This document shows, piece by piece, positions 45,788-55,468 of a stretch of DNA of 64,000 bases (its first letter is position 1; each line of letters starts with the position of its first letter). The stretch comes from Dermabacter indicis. GTDB taxonomy: Bacteria; Actinomycetota; Actinomycetes; Actinomycetales; Dermabacteraceae. Under the pieces are notes generated by a model. That model did no database searches, was not told the origin of the DNA, and worked only from the letters and a program-made list of their open reading frames with translations. The stretch is taken from positions 395,051-459,050 of the forward strand of contig CYUG01000011.1 in NCBI GenBank assembly GCA_001403775.1. The letters run 5' to 3'. Both the position numbers and the translations under genes were made by a program.

Positions 45788-46399
45788 TTACTGGTCGTCG
45801 GCAGTATGCACGGGAAGCGTCTTCGGGAGCCACGACGGGCGACGCTTCTCGAACTCGGTGATGTCCTCTTCGTGGCGCAGGGTGAGGCCGATGTCATCGA
45901 GTCCCTCCATGAGACGCCAACGCGTGTAGTCGTCAATCTCGAACGAGAATGTCGAATCGGCTACCTCGACCACGCGGTTCTCGAGGTCGACGGTGATGTC
46001 GGTGCCCGGCGCGTTTTCGAGGACCTTCCAGATCTGCTCGATGTCGGATTGCGAGAGAACCGCGGCCACGAGCCCCTGCTTGCCCGCATTGCCGCGGAAG
46101 ATGTCGGCAAAGCGACTCGAAAGCACGGCCTTGAAGCCGTAGTCGCGAAGCGCCCACACCGCGTGTTCGCGCGACGAGCCCGTGCCGAACTCCTCACCGG
46201 CAACGAGCACGGAGCCGCGCGTGTATGGCTCGCGGTTGAGGACGAAGTCCGGATCCTGACGCCATGCGCGGAAGAGGCCGTCATCGAAGCCGGTTTTCGT
46301 CACGCGTTTGAGGTACACGGCGGGGATGATCTGGTCGGTATCAACGTTGGAGCGGCGCAGCGGTACGCCAACGCCCGTGTGCGAGATGACCTTTTCCAT
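45788..46399 (-). CDS. leuD: 3-isopropylmalate dehydratase small subunit
   Basis: 203 residues. ATG 46399 is chosen because AAAGGA lies eight bases upstream; the ATG at 46417 falls on that site. [15 protein letters not shown] and [16 protein letters not shown] are LeuD signatures. Forms a heterodimer with LeuC in leucine synthesis. It follows leuC by 32 bases. Confidence 0.95.
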   Translation of the reverse strand: MEKVISHTGVGVPLRRSNVDTDQIIPAVYLKRVTKTGFDDGLFRAWRQDPDFVLNREPYTRGSVLVAGEEFGTGSSREHAVWALRDYGFKAVLSSRFADIFRGNAGKQGLVAAVLSQSDIEQIWKVLENAPGTDITVDLENRVVEVADSTFSFEIDDYTRWRLMEGLDDIGLTLRHEEDITEFEKRRPSWLPKTLPVHTADDQ

Positions 46400-46431
46400 G
46401 ATGTGAGTCCTTTCCAAACGTCCCTCGGCCC

Positions 46432-47868
46432 TCAGGCGAGCACCGCGGCGTCGGTTTCTCCGAGATTGTCGAGGTCAGCGGGCGACGAGAGAGTTCCGCG
46501 CACGGCCGTCGCGGCCGCGACAACGGGCGAAACGAGGTGGGTGCGCCCGCCCTTACCCTGGCGGCCCTCGAAGTTGCGGTTCGACGTCGAGGCCGAGCGC
46601 TCGCCGGGGGCGAGCTGATCGGGGTTCATGCCGAGGCACATCGAGCAGCCAGCGTTTCGCCACTCCGCGCCGAAGGCGAGGATATCCTTGTCGAGCCCTT
46701 CGGCTTCCGCCTGGAGCCGCACGCGCGCCGAACCCGGCACGACGAGCACGCGAACATTCGGGTCCTTTTCGCGGCCGCGAATGACGTCGGTGAACGCGCG
46801 CAGATCCTCGATGCGTCCGTTCGTGCACGAGCCCATGAAGACGGTGTCCACGCGGATGTCCTTGAGCGGGGTACCGGCCTCGAGATCCATGTATTCGAGT
46901 GCGCGCTCGCACGCGGCCTTCGAGTTTTCGTCGGCGAAGTCCTCGGGCGAGGGAACGGTGCTCGAAAGCGGAAGACCCTGACCGGGATTGGTACCCCATG
47001 TGACGAAAGGTTCGAGCTCATCGGCATTGATCACGACCTCGGCGTCGAACGTCGCGTCCTCGTCGCTCCTCAGGCTCTCCCAGTATTCGACCGCTTCGTC
47101 CCACTCTTCACCTTCGGGTGCGTGGGGGCGGCCCTTGACGTACTCGAAAGTGGTCTCGTCCGGGGCGATCATACCCGCGCGGGCGCCCGCCTCGATCGAC
47201 ATGTTGCAAATCGTCATGCGCCCCTCCATCGAGAGGTTCCGGATGGCTTCGCCTCGGTATTCGAGAACGTAGCCCTGGCCGCCGCCCGTGCCGATCTTCG
47301 CGATCACCGCAAGGATGATGTCTTTCGCGCTCACGCCCGGCTTGAGCGAGCCCTCGACGTTGATCGCCATGGTCTTGAAGGGTTTAAGGGGCAGGGTTTG
47401 CGTCGCGAGCACGTGTTCGACCTCGGATGTGCCGATACCGAAGGCGAGCGCCCCGAACGCACCATGGGTCGAGGTGTGTGAGTCGCCACATACGACCGTG
47501 ATACCCGGCATTGTGAGCCCGAGCTGGGGCCCCACGACGTGAACGATGCCCTGGTCGACGTCGCCGAGCGAGTGGATACGCACGCCGAACTCCTCAGCGT
47601 TCTTGCGCAGCGTATCGATCTGGGTGCGGCTCGTGATGTCAGCGATCGGCTTATCGATGTTGATCGTCGGCGTGTTGTGGTCCTCCGTCGCGAGCGTCTG
47701 GTCAACGCGGCGCGGCTTACGCCCCTCGAGGCGCAGCCCCTCGAATGCCTGCGGCGACGTCACCTCGTGAAGAAGGTGGAGGTCGATGTACAGAAGATCC
47801 GGCTCATTGCCTTCGCCCTTGCGGACGACGTGGTCCTGCCAAACCTTTTCTGCGAGAGTTCCCGCCAT
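46432..47868 (-). CDS. leuC: 3-isopropylmalate dehydratase large subunit
   Basis: 478 residues. Aconitase fold with three [4Fe-4S]-ligand Cys in [14 protein letters not shown] and [21 protein letters not shown]-terminal [12 protein letters not shown] is typical. Isomerises isopropylmalate. Divergent from the IclR regulator with a 134-base shared promoter region. Confidence 0.96.
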   Translation of the reverse strand: MAGTLAEKVWQDHVVRKGEGNEPDLLYIDLHLLHEVTSPQAFEGLRLEGRKPRRVDQTLATEDHNTPTINIDKPIADITSRTQIDTLRKNAEEFGVRIHSLGDVDQGIVHVVGPQLGLTMPGITVVCGDSHTSTHGAFGALAFGIGTSEVEHVLATQTLPLKPFKTMAINVEGSLKPGVSAKDIILAVIAKIGTGGGQGYVLEYRGEAIRNLSMEGRMTICNMSIEAGARAGMIAPDETTFEYVKGRPHAPEGEEWDEAVEYWESLRSDEDATFDAEVVINADELEPFVTWGTNPGQGLPLSSTVPSPEDFADENSKAACERALEYMDLEAGTPLKDIRVDTVFMGSCTNGRIEDLRAFTDVIRGREKDPNVRVLVVPGSARVRLQAEAEGLDKDILAFGAEWRNAGCSMCLGMNPDQLAPGERSASTSNRNFEGRQGKGGRTHLVSPVVAAATAVRGTLSSPADLDNLGETDAAVLA

Positions 47869-47966
47869 GTGAATGACTCCTCGATCGTTGTCTCCCCGCG
47901 CTGCCCCTTCCTTGAGGGCACGCGGCTCGTTGAGTCAAGTCTCATGGACGTCCAGAAGCTGAAGCA

Positions 47967-47986
47967 CTCGCATTTCATATCGCGAG
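47967..47986. promoter_or_regulatory. Candidate IclR/LtbR operator
   Basis: An inverted repeat CTCGC-N10-GCGAG in the leuC/iclR gap, 16 bases before the iclR ATG. TAGTCT directly upstream of that ATG could be a -10 giving a leaderless or near-leaderless iclR transcript. Placement suits regulation of both genes. Confidence 0.45.
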
Positions 47987-48002
47987 ACGCTAGTCTTATT
48001 CC

Positions 48003-48734
48003 ATGAACATTCAGATGGAAGAGGGAAGCGGCGTCGGCGTTATCGACAAGGCGGCCACCGTACTCGGGGCGCTCGAAGCAGGCCCCGTAACGCTCGCCAA
48101 CCTGGTCAGCACGACAGGCCTCGCACGTCCCACGGCGCACCGCCTCGCGGTCGCACTCGAACACCACAGGCTCGTCGCGCGCGATATCCAGGGACGCTTT
48201 ATCCTTGGCCCACGCCTCACCGAGCTCGCGGCCGCCGCGGGTGAAGATCGACTCCTCGCAAGCGCTGGCCCGATCCTTGCCGACCTCAGGGATCACACGG
48301 GGGAATCCGCTCAGCTCTATCGCCGGCAGGCCGACCACCGCGTATGCGTCGCCACGGCCGAGCGCCCAAGCGGACTTCGCGACACTGTCCCGCTCGGCTC
48401 GACCCTCACGATGCGCGCTGGTTCTGCCGCGCAGATCCTCCTCGCGTGGGAAGAACCAGATAGGCTCCACCGCGGCCTTCACGGTGCACGCTTCACTGCC
48501 TCGATGCTCTCGGCGGTGCGTCGGCGCGGCTGGGCTCAGAGTGTTGGCGAACGTGAATCTGGCGTTGCCTCGGTGAGCGCGCCCGTGCGCGGCCCAAGCG
48601 ATCGCGTCGTTGCGGCGCTCTCAATCTCGGGCCCCATTGACCGCATGACGCGCCAACCCGGCCGCATCCATGCAGCCTCGGTGATTGCCTACGCAGAAAG
48701 ACTCAGCGAACTCGTGCGTCAAGCCGGGGTTTAG
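48003..48734 (+). CDS. IclR-family regulator, LtbR-like
   Basis: 243 residues. An N-terminal winged HTH (TLANLVSTTGLARPTAHRLA, about 30-50) is followed by an IclR effector-binding domain. The divergent position next to leuCD is the same as LtbR of Corynebacterium, which represses leuCD and trp genes. Likely ligand is a leucine-pathway signal. The stop lies inside a bidirectional hairpin shared with the stress protein gene. Confidence 0.9.
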   Translation: MNIQMEEGSGVGVIDKAATVLGALEAGPVTLANLVSTTGLARPTAHRLAVALEHHRLVARDIQGRFILGPRLTELAAAAGEDRLLASAGPILADLRDHTGESAQLYRRQADHRVCVATAERPSGLRDTVPLGSTLTMRAGSAAQILLAWEEPDRLHRGLHGARFTASMLSAVRRRGWAQSVGERESGVASVSAPVRGPSDRVVAALSISGPIDRMTRQPGRIHAASVIAYAERLSELVRQAGV

Positions 48735-48744
48735 CACCCCGGCT
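48722..48744. terminator. Bidirectional terminator-like hairpin iclR / USP
   Basis: AGCCGGGGT-TTAGC-ACCCCGGCT, a 9-bp perfect stem with a five-base loop, covers the iclR stop between two convergent genes. T-tracts are poor on both sides. Confidence 0.55.
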
Positions 48745-48762
48745 CCATGAGGGCCGGGCGGC

Positions 48763-49581
48763 TCACTGCCGCTCGAGCCACACGGGTGTGTTCGCGTACT
48801 GCAGGAACGCTGTGTTGGAGACGGCCGGCTGACGCTCGAGCTCCTCGTGCTTCGCGCGCGCATTCGCAACGATGAGCCGCGTGCCTTCGCTGCGCCTAAT
48901 GAGTTCCTTCGCGGTGTGTTGGCGACCGTACTCGGTGATTTCCACCTCAACATCGGGAGCGACCGTGCGCAAGTACTGCTGCGCCCCCTCGAGGATTCCC
49001 GCCCATTTCTCCTCGGGGATCACAATCGAGGGGATCACTCGCACGCCCGTGCCGTAAATCTTCGCGAACTCCGCCGCGCGCTCAAGGGCGCGGTCAAACG
49101 CCGTTCCGCCGTCGTAGAACACCGCGACGGGGCCGTCGGCGGCAATGTCGCCGCGCACCACCACGATGGAGCACTTCGCGCGCGTGAGCAGCGCCGAACT
49201 CGTGGATCCCACGATGAGCGAGAGGAAGCGCCCGAGCCCGCGTGAGCCCACAACAAGGGCATCGGCGGTCTCCGACTGCTGGATGAGAACGTCCACCGCG
49301 CGACCGTCCACAATCTGAGTCGTCACTTCGCATCCCGGAGCAATCTCGTGTGCGATCGCCGCGGCCTCATCGAGGAGGCGCTGTGCTGCAACCTTGAGAC
49401 CCGAACCACTCACACCCGGCACGGGATCAACATCGACGCCCATGAGGGGCCACACGAAGGCGTGCACGAGATGCAGGGGCTTCTTCAGAGCCAGGGCGTT
49501 GCGCGCCGCCCATCGGATTGCGTGATCGGATTCTTCGGTGTCTTCGACTCCGACAACGATGCGGCCTTCATTTGCACTCAT
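48763..49581 (-). CDS. Tandem universal stress protein
   Basis: 272 residues from ATG 49581 (GGAAGGA site). The first UspA domain has the ATP-binding pattern VVGSRGLGRFLSLIVGST-S; the second (from about residue 145) is more degenerate (LIVANARAKHEELERQPA). Such two-domain proteins are common in actinobacteria and respond to hypoxia or starvation in Mycobacterium. Monocistronic. Confidence 0.9.
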   Translation of the reverse strand: MSANEGRIVVGVEDTEESDHAIRWAARNALALKKPLHLVHAFVWPLMGVDVDPVPGVSGSGLKVAAQRLLDEAAAIAHEIAPGCEVTTQIVDGRAVDVLIQQSETADALVVGSRGLGRFLSLIVGSTSSALLTRAKCSIVVVRGDIAADGPVAVFYDGGTAFDRALERAAEFAKIYGTGVRVIPSIVIPEEKWAGILEGAQQYLRTVAPDVEVEITEYGRQHTAKELIRRSEGTRLIVANARAKHEELERQPAVSNTAFLQYANTPVWLERQ

Positions 49582-49668
49582 GGTTTTTCCTTCCACGGCC
49601 GGGCTCACGCTTTTGTGAGCCAAACTCCCTGCTGACTTCAAGGATACGCCGGAAAGGTCCCGGGTACG

Positions 49669-49702
49669 AAAAAACCCGACCACCGAAGTGATCGGGTTTT
49701 TC
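49669..49702 (-). terminator. Terminator of the tRNA-Glu transcript
   Basis: AAAACCCGAcCAC-CGAA-GTGaTCGGGTTTT forms a stem with one internal mismatch and T-runs on both sides, just after the 3' end of tRNA-Glu on the minus strand. Confidence 0.85.
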
Positions 49703-49709
49703 CCTTCCG

Positions 49710-49782
49710 TACCCCGTACCGGATTTGAACCGGTGTTACCGCCGTGAGAGGGCGACGTCCTAGGCCGCTAGACGAACGGGGC
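49710..49782 (-). tRNA. tRNA-Glu (CTC)
   Basis: 73 nt. Acceptor GCCCCGT/ACGGGGT, D-arm with TAGCGGCCTA, anticodon loop CCCTCTCACG with CTC, T-arm CCGGTTCAAATCCGG. Discriminator A. No CCA encoded. Confidence 0.94.
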
Positions 49783-49858
49783 CTTACCTCAATGAGGCTC
49801 TAGAAACTTTAGCAATCCTGCTGGCAGTTTCCAAATCCAGGCCGTGTGACCTGCATCG

Positions 49859-49930
49859 CTGGGGTACCAGGACTCGAACCTAGAACAACTGAACCAGAAT
49901 CAGCCGTGTTGCCAATTACACCATACCCCA
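49859..49930 (-). tRNA. tRNA-Gln (CTG)
   Basis: 72 nt. Acceptor TGGGGTA/TACCCCA with discriminator G, anticodon stem-loop GCTGA-TTCTGGT-TCAGT with CTG, T-arm CTAGGTTCGAGTCCTGG. Lies 76 bases upstream of tRNA-Glu, probably the same transcript. Confidence 0.94.
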
Positions 49931-50030
49931 AGGGTTTCGCTCGGCGAACCGAACGAAATACAACAGTAGTCGCCCCTGCAGGGGCCGGCAACTTTTCATG
50001 GGCCCATTGTGGAAGCCTTCACACGAGGGT

Positions 50031-50063
50031 GGGTCCGACGGTAGCCGGGCAAGCGTCGGACCC
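50031..50063 (-). terminator. Hairpin after the mevalonate operon
   Basis: GGGTCCGACG / CGTCGGACCC, a 10-bp perfect stem six bases after the mvaS stop. No strong T-tract follows on the minus strand. Confidence 0.65.
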
Positions 50064-50068
50064 CCTTC

Positions 50069-51229
50069 TCACGCTCTTTCGTACACCCGGATCGAGTCGC
50101 GCACACCCGCGAACCGGAACGGCCCCTGCCCCTCCACTCGGGCTTCGAAGTCGCCCGTACGGTCCGCGCGAACGTGACGTTCGCGGTACTCTTCGTAGCC
50201 GATTTCCCGCCGCGCATCGAGCTGAGCCGCAAGCGCACCCGGGCGCAGCTGCTCTCGGTACCCCTCCACGAGCGTGCCGGCGAAGAATTCCGCGACGGCA
50301 CCCGAGCCATAGCTGAAGATGCCGATGTGCTCCCCCGCGTCAAGCTCGGCGTTCTCGAGAAGCGAGAGGAGCCCCATGTAGACCGACGCGGTATAGCTGT
50401 TGCCGAGGCGGCGGTTGAGGATCATCGTCTCCTCGAGAGAGGACACGGCTTCGGCGACGGAATCGGCGCCCGCGTGCTTCGCAAGCGTCTGCATCGCTTT
50501 CGCCGCCATCTTCGTGAACGGCTGGTGGAAGCACACGCGCGAAAGGCCCGCGAACTCCACTCCCCCGCGCTTCACGTAGTCGTCGTACGCGGCAGTGACG
50601 GCACGCAGGTACACGGTGACCGAAAAGCGGCCGTCGACGAGCGCGGTGGTGCGATCGTTAGGGCGCCAGAAATCGTGGACGTTTTCGGTAAAGAGACCCG
50701 AGGCGGGCTCGATGGCCACGATCTTTGGATCGGCGCTCACGAGCATCGCGAGCGCACCCGCACCCTGGGTCGCCTCACCGCTCGAATCGAGCTCGTAGCG
50801 GGCGATATCGCTCGCGATCACGAGGACTCTCTCGCCGGGGTTACGCGCCACGATGCCGAGGGCGAACTGAAGCGCCGCTGTCGCCGAATAACACGCCTCT
50901 TTGAGTTCCACGACGCGAGCGTTTTCGGGAAGCTCGAGGAGTTCGTGCACGTATATCCCCGCGGCTTTCGACTGGTCGATGCCCGTTTCAGTCGCGAGAA
51001 CGAGGGTGCGGATGTCTTCGGCGCCGTGCCGCTCAAGGATGGGAGCCGCGGCGCGAGCCGCGAGAGTCACGATGTCCTCGTCTTCACACGGAACGCTCAT
51101 TTCGTGCTGGCCAATGCCGCGCAGGTACTTCCCGGCGCTCGTACCTTGCGCCTCGGCGAGGGCGGTGAGTGGGAAGAAGAGCGACGTCGTTGCCGCCGAA
51201 ATATCGGTGATGCCGATCGTCCGGGTCAT
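50069..51229 (-). CDS. mvaS: Hydroxymethylglutaryl-CoA synthase
   Basis: 386 residues. Thiolase fold. Catalytic Cys113 in LKEACYSATAALQ, Glu81 in ATETGIDQSK, and His near residue 241 in CFHQPFTKMA. Condenses acetyl-CoA with acetoacetyl-CoA. AAAGGAG precedes the ATG, which overlaps the mvaA stop by four bases. Last gene of the mevalonate operon. Confidence 0.95.
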   Translation of the reverse strand: MTRTIGITDISAATTSLFFPLTALAEAQGTSAGKYLRGIGQHEMSVPCEDEDIVTLAARAAAPILERHGAEDIRTLVLATETGIDQSKAAGIYVHELLELPENARVVELKEACYSATAALQFALGIVARNPGERVLVIASDIARYELDSSGEATQGAGALAMLVSADPKIVAIEPASGLFTENVHDFWRPNDRTTALVDGRFSVTVYLRAVTAAYDDYVKRGGVEFAGLSRVCFHQPFTKMAAKAMQTLAKHAGADSVAEAVSSLEETMILNRRLGNSYTASVYMGLLSLLENAELDAGEHIGIFSYGSGAVAEFFAGTLVEGYREQLRPGALAAQLDARREIGYEEYRERHVRADRTGDFEARVEGQGPFRFAGVRDSIRVYERA

Positions 51230-52287
51230 CGCGAGCTCCTTTCAAACTGGACGTGGGCGGCCATGAGCTCGCCCGGATTGGTTTGCGCGGCCATGAGGGA
51301 CAGCTCCCCGCACAGCACGGTTGCGGCGGCAAGCCCCGCGAGTCTTCTCGCATTTTCCCCCGCTTCGCGATCCTCGCGGCAGCCGAGTCGCTCAAGATTC
51401 TCGCTCACGAAGTCAAGGCCCTTGCCGTTGCCGACGGAGCCGACGATGAGATGTGGGATCGTGCACGAGAAGTAGAGGTCCTCGCCGCCCGCGCCGCGAC
51501 GTTCGGCGTGCGTGATGCCCTGGCTTCCTTCAACGATGTTGGCGGCGTCCTGGCCGGTCGCGAGGTAGAAACCGAGCAGCATGTTCGCGTAGTGCGCATT
51601 CGCGCTCCTGAGTGAACCGGCGGCGATCCCGCCCACGAGGTTCTTGCGCACGTTGAGATCAACCATGCGTTCGGCACTCGTGCGCAGCCGACGGCGAAGC
51701 ACCTCTTCGGGAAGCACAATTTCGGCGATGACATTCTTGCCGCGACCGCGAATGCCATTGACCGCGGAGGGTTTCTTATCGGTGCAGTAGTTGCCAGAAA
51801 TGCTCGCGTAGCGAAGCGCGCTTTCGCGGCTCGCGATGGCGGGCATGAGCGCGTCGGCGGCGAGAGTCACCATGTTGTGACCAGCCGCGTCGCCCGTAAG
51901 AAACTCGAGTCGAAGATAGAGCAGGTTGCCCACGATCTCGGGAGCAACGTCGATGAGCCGCGCGAAGCGACTCGTCGACGACACGACCTCCTGGAGGGCG
52001 GGGAGATCCGCGCACACGCGCCGGGCGGCTTCGTGGGCGTCGGCCGCCGAATCGGCCTCGAACAAGATCGAGCGAGTCATGCGCTCGTCCACGAGGGTCG
52101 TGCGGATACCGCCCTCGACGAGACGCGACACGGTCGCGCCGCGCTTAACCGAGGGGAACAGGGTCGTCTCGTAGGTGGCGAGCGGCACTTCGACCTCGCC
52201 CTCGGCAACGTTGCCGCTGATCCGAAGGGGGCCGAGCCATTTCATCGGGATCTGGGCGAACGTGCCCTGATCGCGCTTGTCACTCAT
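51226..52287 (-). CDS. mvaA: Hydroxymethylglutaryl-CoA reductase
   Basis: 353 residues from ATG 52287 (GGAGG site), the same length as the short class I-like enzyme of Streptomyces CL190. Motifs TDKKPSAVNGIRGRGKNVIA, NIVEGSQGITHAE and SCTIPHLIVGSVGNGKGLD carry substrate and NADPH contacts. Reduces HMG-CoA to mevalonate. Cytoplasmic; no TM anchor. Confidence 0.94.
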   Translation of the reverse strand: MSDKRDQGTFAQIPMKWLGPLRISGNVAEGEVEVPLATYETTLFPSVKRGATVSRLVEGGIRTTLVDERMTRSILFEADSAADAHEAARRVCADLPALQEVVSSTSRFARLIDVAPEIVGNLLYLRLEFLTGDAAGHNMVTLAADALMPAIASRESALRYASISGNYCTDKKPSAVNGIRGRGKNVIAEIVLPEEVLRRRLRTSAERMVDLNVRKNLVGGIAAGSLRSANAHYANMLLGFYLATGQDAANIVEGSQGITHAERRGAGGEDLYFSCTIPHLIVGSVGNGKGLDFVSENLERLGCREDREAGENARRLAGLAAATVLCGELSLMAAQTNPGELMAAHVQFERSSR

Positions 52288-53365
52288 GTGAACCTCCACT
52301 TGCCTTGCCGCTTCGACGCGCGAAATGAGACAGATCAAAGCCTCGCGCCTGCGCGTACGCGCGCACGCTCCCCGTGAGCACAAGATCCGTGTGCGTGAGG
52401 GCGGACGTGTTTCGTGCCCCCACGAGCGCCATCATCGAGCGCAGCTGCTCTTCCCACGTGCGGATCTCGCTGATGAGGGCATCGGGGCCGTCCTCGCGCA
52501 CGATCGCGAGGAAACCGCCCGCAACGCCCACGGCTTTCGCACCGAGGGCGAGGGCTTTGAGGACGTCGAGGCTCGTGCGCACGCCGCCACTCGCAAAAAG
52601 CGGGAGGCCGGTATCGCGCGAGGCTCCTCGCGCGTCGATAAGGCTTTCGATCGCGCTTTGCCCCCAACCGTTGAGGTGCGAGAACTTATCGCTCCTGCGC
52701 GCGCTTTCGATACGCGCGAAGTCAGTTCCGCCGTTGCCCGCAACGTCCACGTACGCGACGCCGAGGGAGGAAAGCGTGCGCACCGTGGTCCCCGTGATGC
52801 CGAAGCCGACTTCCTTGACGATGACGGGGACGTCCACGGCACGCGCGATCGCCTTGATCTGCTGAGGCCAGTGCTCAAACTCGCGATCGCCTTCGGGCAT
52901 CACGATTTCCTGCACCGCATTCACGTGAATTTGGAGCGCATCGGCATCAATCAACTCGACCGCTTCGCGCGCTTGCTCGGGGCTCGCGTTTGCCGAAAGG
53001 TTCGCCATGAGGAAGCCGTGCGGATTCTCCTCGCGTAGAACCGTGAAACTTGATCCGCACGACGGGTCCTTGAAATACGCGCTCATCGACCCCGAGGCCA
53101 TCGCGATTCCCGTCTCCGCGGCCGCGATCGCGAGAGCCTTGTTGATCTTCCCGGTGAATTCACTTCCGCCCGTCATGCCGTTGATGTAAAACGGCAGCGT
53201 CCAGGTGCGATCCGCAACCTCGACATCGAGACTCACCGAGTCCACGTTCACAGCACCGAGGGCGTGGTGAACCACGCGCACGTCGTCAAAATCCCTCGAG
53301 CGGCGATGAGCGGTCTCTTGCTCCATCGCGAGCCGCACGTGGTCGTCCTTGCGTGAACTACTCAT
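52280..53365 (-). CDS. fni: Type 2 isopentenyl-diphosphate delta-isomerase
   Basis: 361 residues. FMN-dependent TIM barrel. RKDDHVRLAMEQE at the N-terminus, INGMTGGSEFTGKIN, QIHVNAVQEIVMPEGDR, VIVKEVGFGI, and ASGGVRTSLDVLKALALGA. Interconverts IPP and DMAPP. Overlaps mvaA start and pmk stop by eight bases each. Confidence 0.95.
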   Translation of the reverse strand: MSSSRKDDHVRLAMEQETAHRRSRDFDDVRVVHHALGAVNVDSVSLDVEVADRTWTLPFYINGMTGGSEFTGKINKALAIAAAETGIAMASGSMSAYFKDPSCGSSFTVLREENPHGFLMANLSANASPEQAREAVELIDADALQIHVNAVQEIVMPEGDREFEHWPQQIKAIARAVDVPVIVKEVGFGITGTTVRTLSSLGVAYVDVAGNGGTDFARIESARRSDKFSHLNGWGQSAIESLIDARGASRDTGLPLFASGGVRTSLDVLKALALGAKAVGVAGGFLAIVREDGPDALISEIRTWEEQLRSMMALVGARNTSALTHTDLVLTGSVRAYAQARGFDLSHFARRSGKASGGSHE

Positions 53366-54479
53366 GGGCGCTTCCTCGCTTTCCTGTCGTGTCCCCGTGA
53401 GGGCGAAAGGGGTCCGACGCCTGCACGCCCACCTCGAGCGCCGCCAATCCCGCTGTACGCCAGGCCTCCCTCACGGCGTTCGCCGTGTGCGCGCCCGGAG
53501 CAAGGGCAATGACGCAGTCCCCGCCGCCTGCTCCCGAGAGTTTCGCCGCGGCACCGCATTCGGTGGCGATGTCGGTCATAGCCTTGAGGGCGGGCGTTTC
53601 GATACCGAGTGGCTTCTCGCCGCCCGCCGCCCGGTCGAGGTCGCGAAGCTGCGCGAGAACCCCGTCAAGTGTTGCCCTCGCGGCCGGCATCTCGCCAGCG
53701 CGCAAGTCGTGCGCAAGGCGCTCGACGTGTGCAGCGTTGTCGCGTGCAAAGGCTTCGAGGTCCACGCGCCCCTCGCGCGCAGCGTCATCCACCTGGGCAA
53801 CAAGCGAGCGAGTCGAGGCTGGCGCCCCGCTCCAGCCGATCACGGCTTCGAGTTCCCCGGGTGGCTCGAGAGCCTCAAGCGCGAGCCCCGGCCAGGTCGC
53901 TGCGACAGCGGCTTTGACACCTTCGGTTCGGCGCAGGTTGCGCACTGCCTCGCGGTCGAAGGAGCGATAAAAAACCCAGCCCCCGAGGACGCTCGTCGCC
54001 ACATCGGCGCACGAAGCGCGCACGTTGCCCTCGAGCACGGCGAGGGCGGAAAGCTTAAAGAGATTGAGCCGTGAGACCTCCACGTCTCGCGCACGCAAGA
54101 CGGCGCCGATCGTCGCGACGACCACCGCGCCCGACGAGCCGAAGCCATACTTCCTGCCGTCGCTCTCTTCAAGACTCGAGGACACGTGAATGTCGAGGGC
54201 GGGAAGCGAACCGAGGTATTCCTCGAGCACGTCGAGTGCGAGGAAAACGGGCTCGCGCGCCTCGGCCGCCGAAGATCCCGCAGCGATGGGCTCGTAGTCG
54301 CGCTCCTCGCCCCACAGCTCGCTTGCCACGCGCACGCCGAACGCGCGGCGCACGGGAAGGGCACGCGCCGTGATGGCCCGATCGACCGCAATCAGCACGG
54401 CTGGGTTGCCCGGGTGCACGACACCATACTCGCCCGCGACGAAGAGTTTGCCGGGCGCGCGGAACTCGAAAGCGCTCAT
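53358..54479 (-). CDS. pmk: Phosphomevalonate kinase
   Basis: 373 residues, GHMP kinase: FVAGEYGVVHPGNPAVLIAV, ATP loop KYGFGSSGAVVVATIGAVL and KLSGAGGGDCVIALAP. Phosphorylates mevalonate-5-phosphate. The ATG overlaps the mvaD stop (ATGA). Confidence 0.94.
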   Translation of the reverse strand: MSAFEFRAPGKLFVAGEYGVVHPGNPAVLIAVDRAITARALPVRRAFGVRVASELWGEERDYEPIAAGSSAAEAREPVFLALDVLEEYLGSLPALDIHVSSSLEESDGRKYGFGSSGAVVVATIGAVLRARDVEVSRLNLFKLSALAVLEGNVRASCADVATSVLGGWVFYRSFDREAVRNLRRTEGVKAAVAATWPGLALEALEPPGELEAVIGWSGAPASTRSLVAQVDDAAREGRVDLEAFARDNAAHVERLAHDLRAGEMPAARATLDGVLAQLRDLDRAAGGEKPLGIETPALKAMTDIATECGAAAKLSGAGGGDCVIALAPGAHTANAVREAWRTAGLAALEVGVQASDPFRPHGDTTGKRGSAHE

Positions 54480-55468
54480 GCTGCGCTCGGGCGCTCACCC
54501 TCGTCGAGGAGGTAGGCGCCGGGGCCGGCGTTCGCAACGTGCATCTTCACGTCTTCGATCCTCTCACGCAGAGACCTGGCCACGAGGTCGGCCTCGCGCG
54601 AGCGACACAGAATCTTCACGTTGGGTCCCGCGTCGGCGCTCGCATACGCCTCGAGGCCTTCGTCGCGTAGGTCCTGGACCGCATCAAAAATGGCGAAGCT
54701 CTTCCCCGTGAGGTACCGCACTGGGGGCTCCGCGCCAAGCATCGAGGCGTGCATGCGCAGCGCGCTCATCTCCGCGATCTCCCCGAGACTCGTGAAATCT
54801 GCCTCGGCCACGGCACGCGAAGCGCGCTCCACGAGCTCCGTGTTCGACGAGACCCATCCTTCGAAGTAGGGAGAAGTATTGACCGTGTGATTCATCCCGG
54901 CGCGGCTGCCGATCTTTTTGCGCGCACTCGAGATGACCGCAACGACCATGGCGAGGGGGTCGCCACGCCAATCGAGGCTCTCCGCAACGCTCGTCTCATC
55001 GCTCGAGCCCTTATTCCAGCGGGCAAGACCCCCAAAGATCGAGCGGCACGCGGAACCCGAGCCGCGGCGTGCGAGACGCGAGAGTTCAGCATCGTTCAGT
55101 GAAAGGCCGTACGCGGCACCCGAGGCTTTCGCGAGCGCCGCGAATGCGGCCGCGCTCGACGCGAGCCCGGCAGCCGTCGGAACGGTATTTGTGGAGGTGA
55201 CTCGCGCGCGAGCACCCGAGCCTGCCCGCTCGCGCACAAGATCGAGTAGCGCGCGGACCCTCGCAGACTCATCCCCGGCAAGTTCTCTCCCATCGAGGAG
55301 AACTCGGTCCGCTGAATCGTCGGTCAGCTCCACCGTCGTGGTCGTGGGGAAAATATCGAGCGTGAGCGAAAGCGAGCCCGTCGCGGGAAGGTTGAGCTCG
55401 CGATCGGCCTTGCCCCAGTACTTCACGAGCGCGATGTTGGGGTGGGCAACGGCGGTGGCACGTGTCAT
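54476..55468 (-). CDS. mvaD: Diphosphomevalonate decarboxylase
   Basis: 330 residues from ATG 55468 (GAGGAG five bases upstream). Conserved HPNIALVKYWGKADRELNLP and SLSLTLD; catalytic Arg/Asp region SGSACRSIFGG; VKILCR at the C-terminus. ATP-dependent decarboxylation yields IPP. Three bases from the mvk stop. Confidence 0.94.
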   Translation of the reverse strand: MTRATAVAHPNIALVKYWGKADRELNLPATGSLSLTLDIFPTTTTVELTDDSADRVLLDGRELAGDESARVRALLDLVRERAGSGARARVTSTNTVPTAAGLASSAAAFAALAKASGAAYGLSLNDAELSRLARRGSGSACRSIFGGLARWNKGSSDETSVAESLDWRGDPLAMVVAVISSARKKIGSRAGMNHTVNTSPYFEGWVSSNTELVERASRAVAEADFTSLGEIAEMSALRMHASMLGAEPPVRYLTGKSFAIFDAVQDLRDEGLEAYASADAGPNVKILCRSREADLVARSLRERIEDVKMHVANAGPGAYLLDEGERPSAA

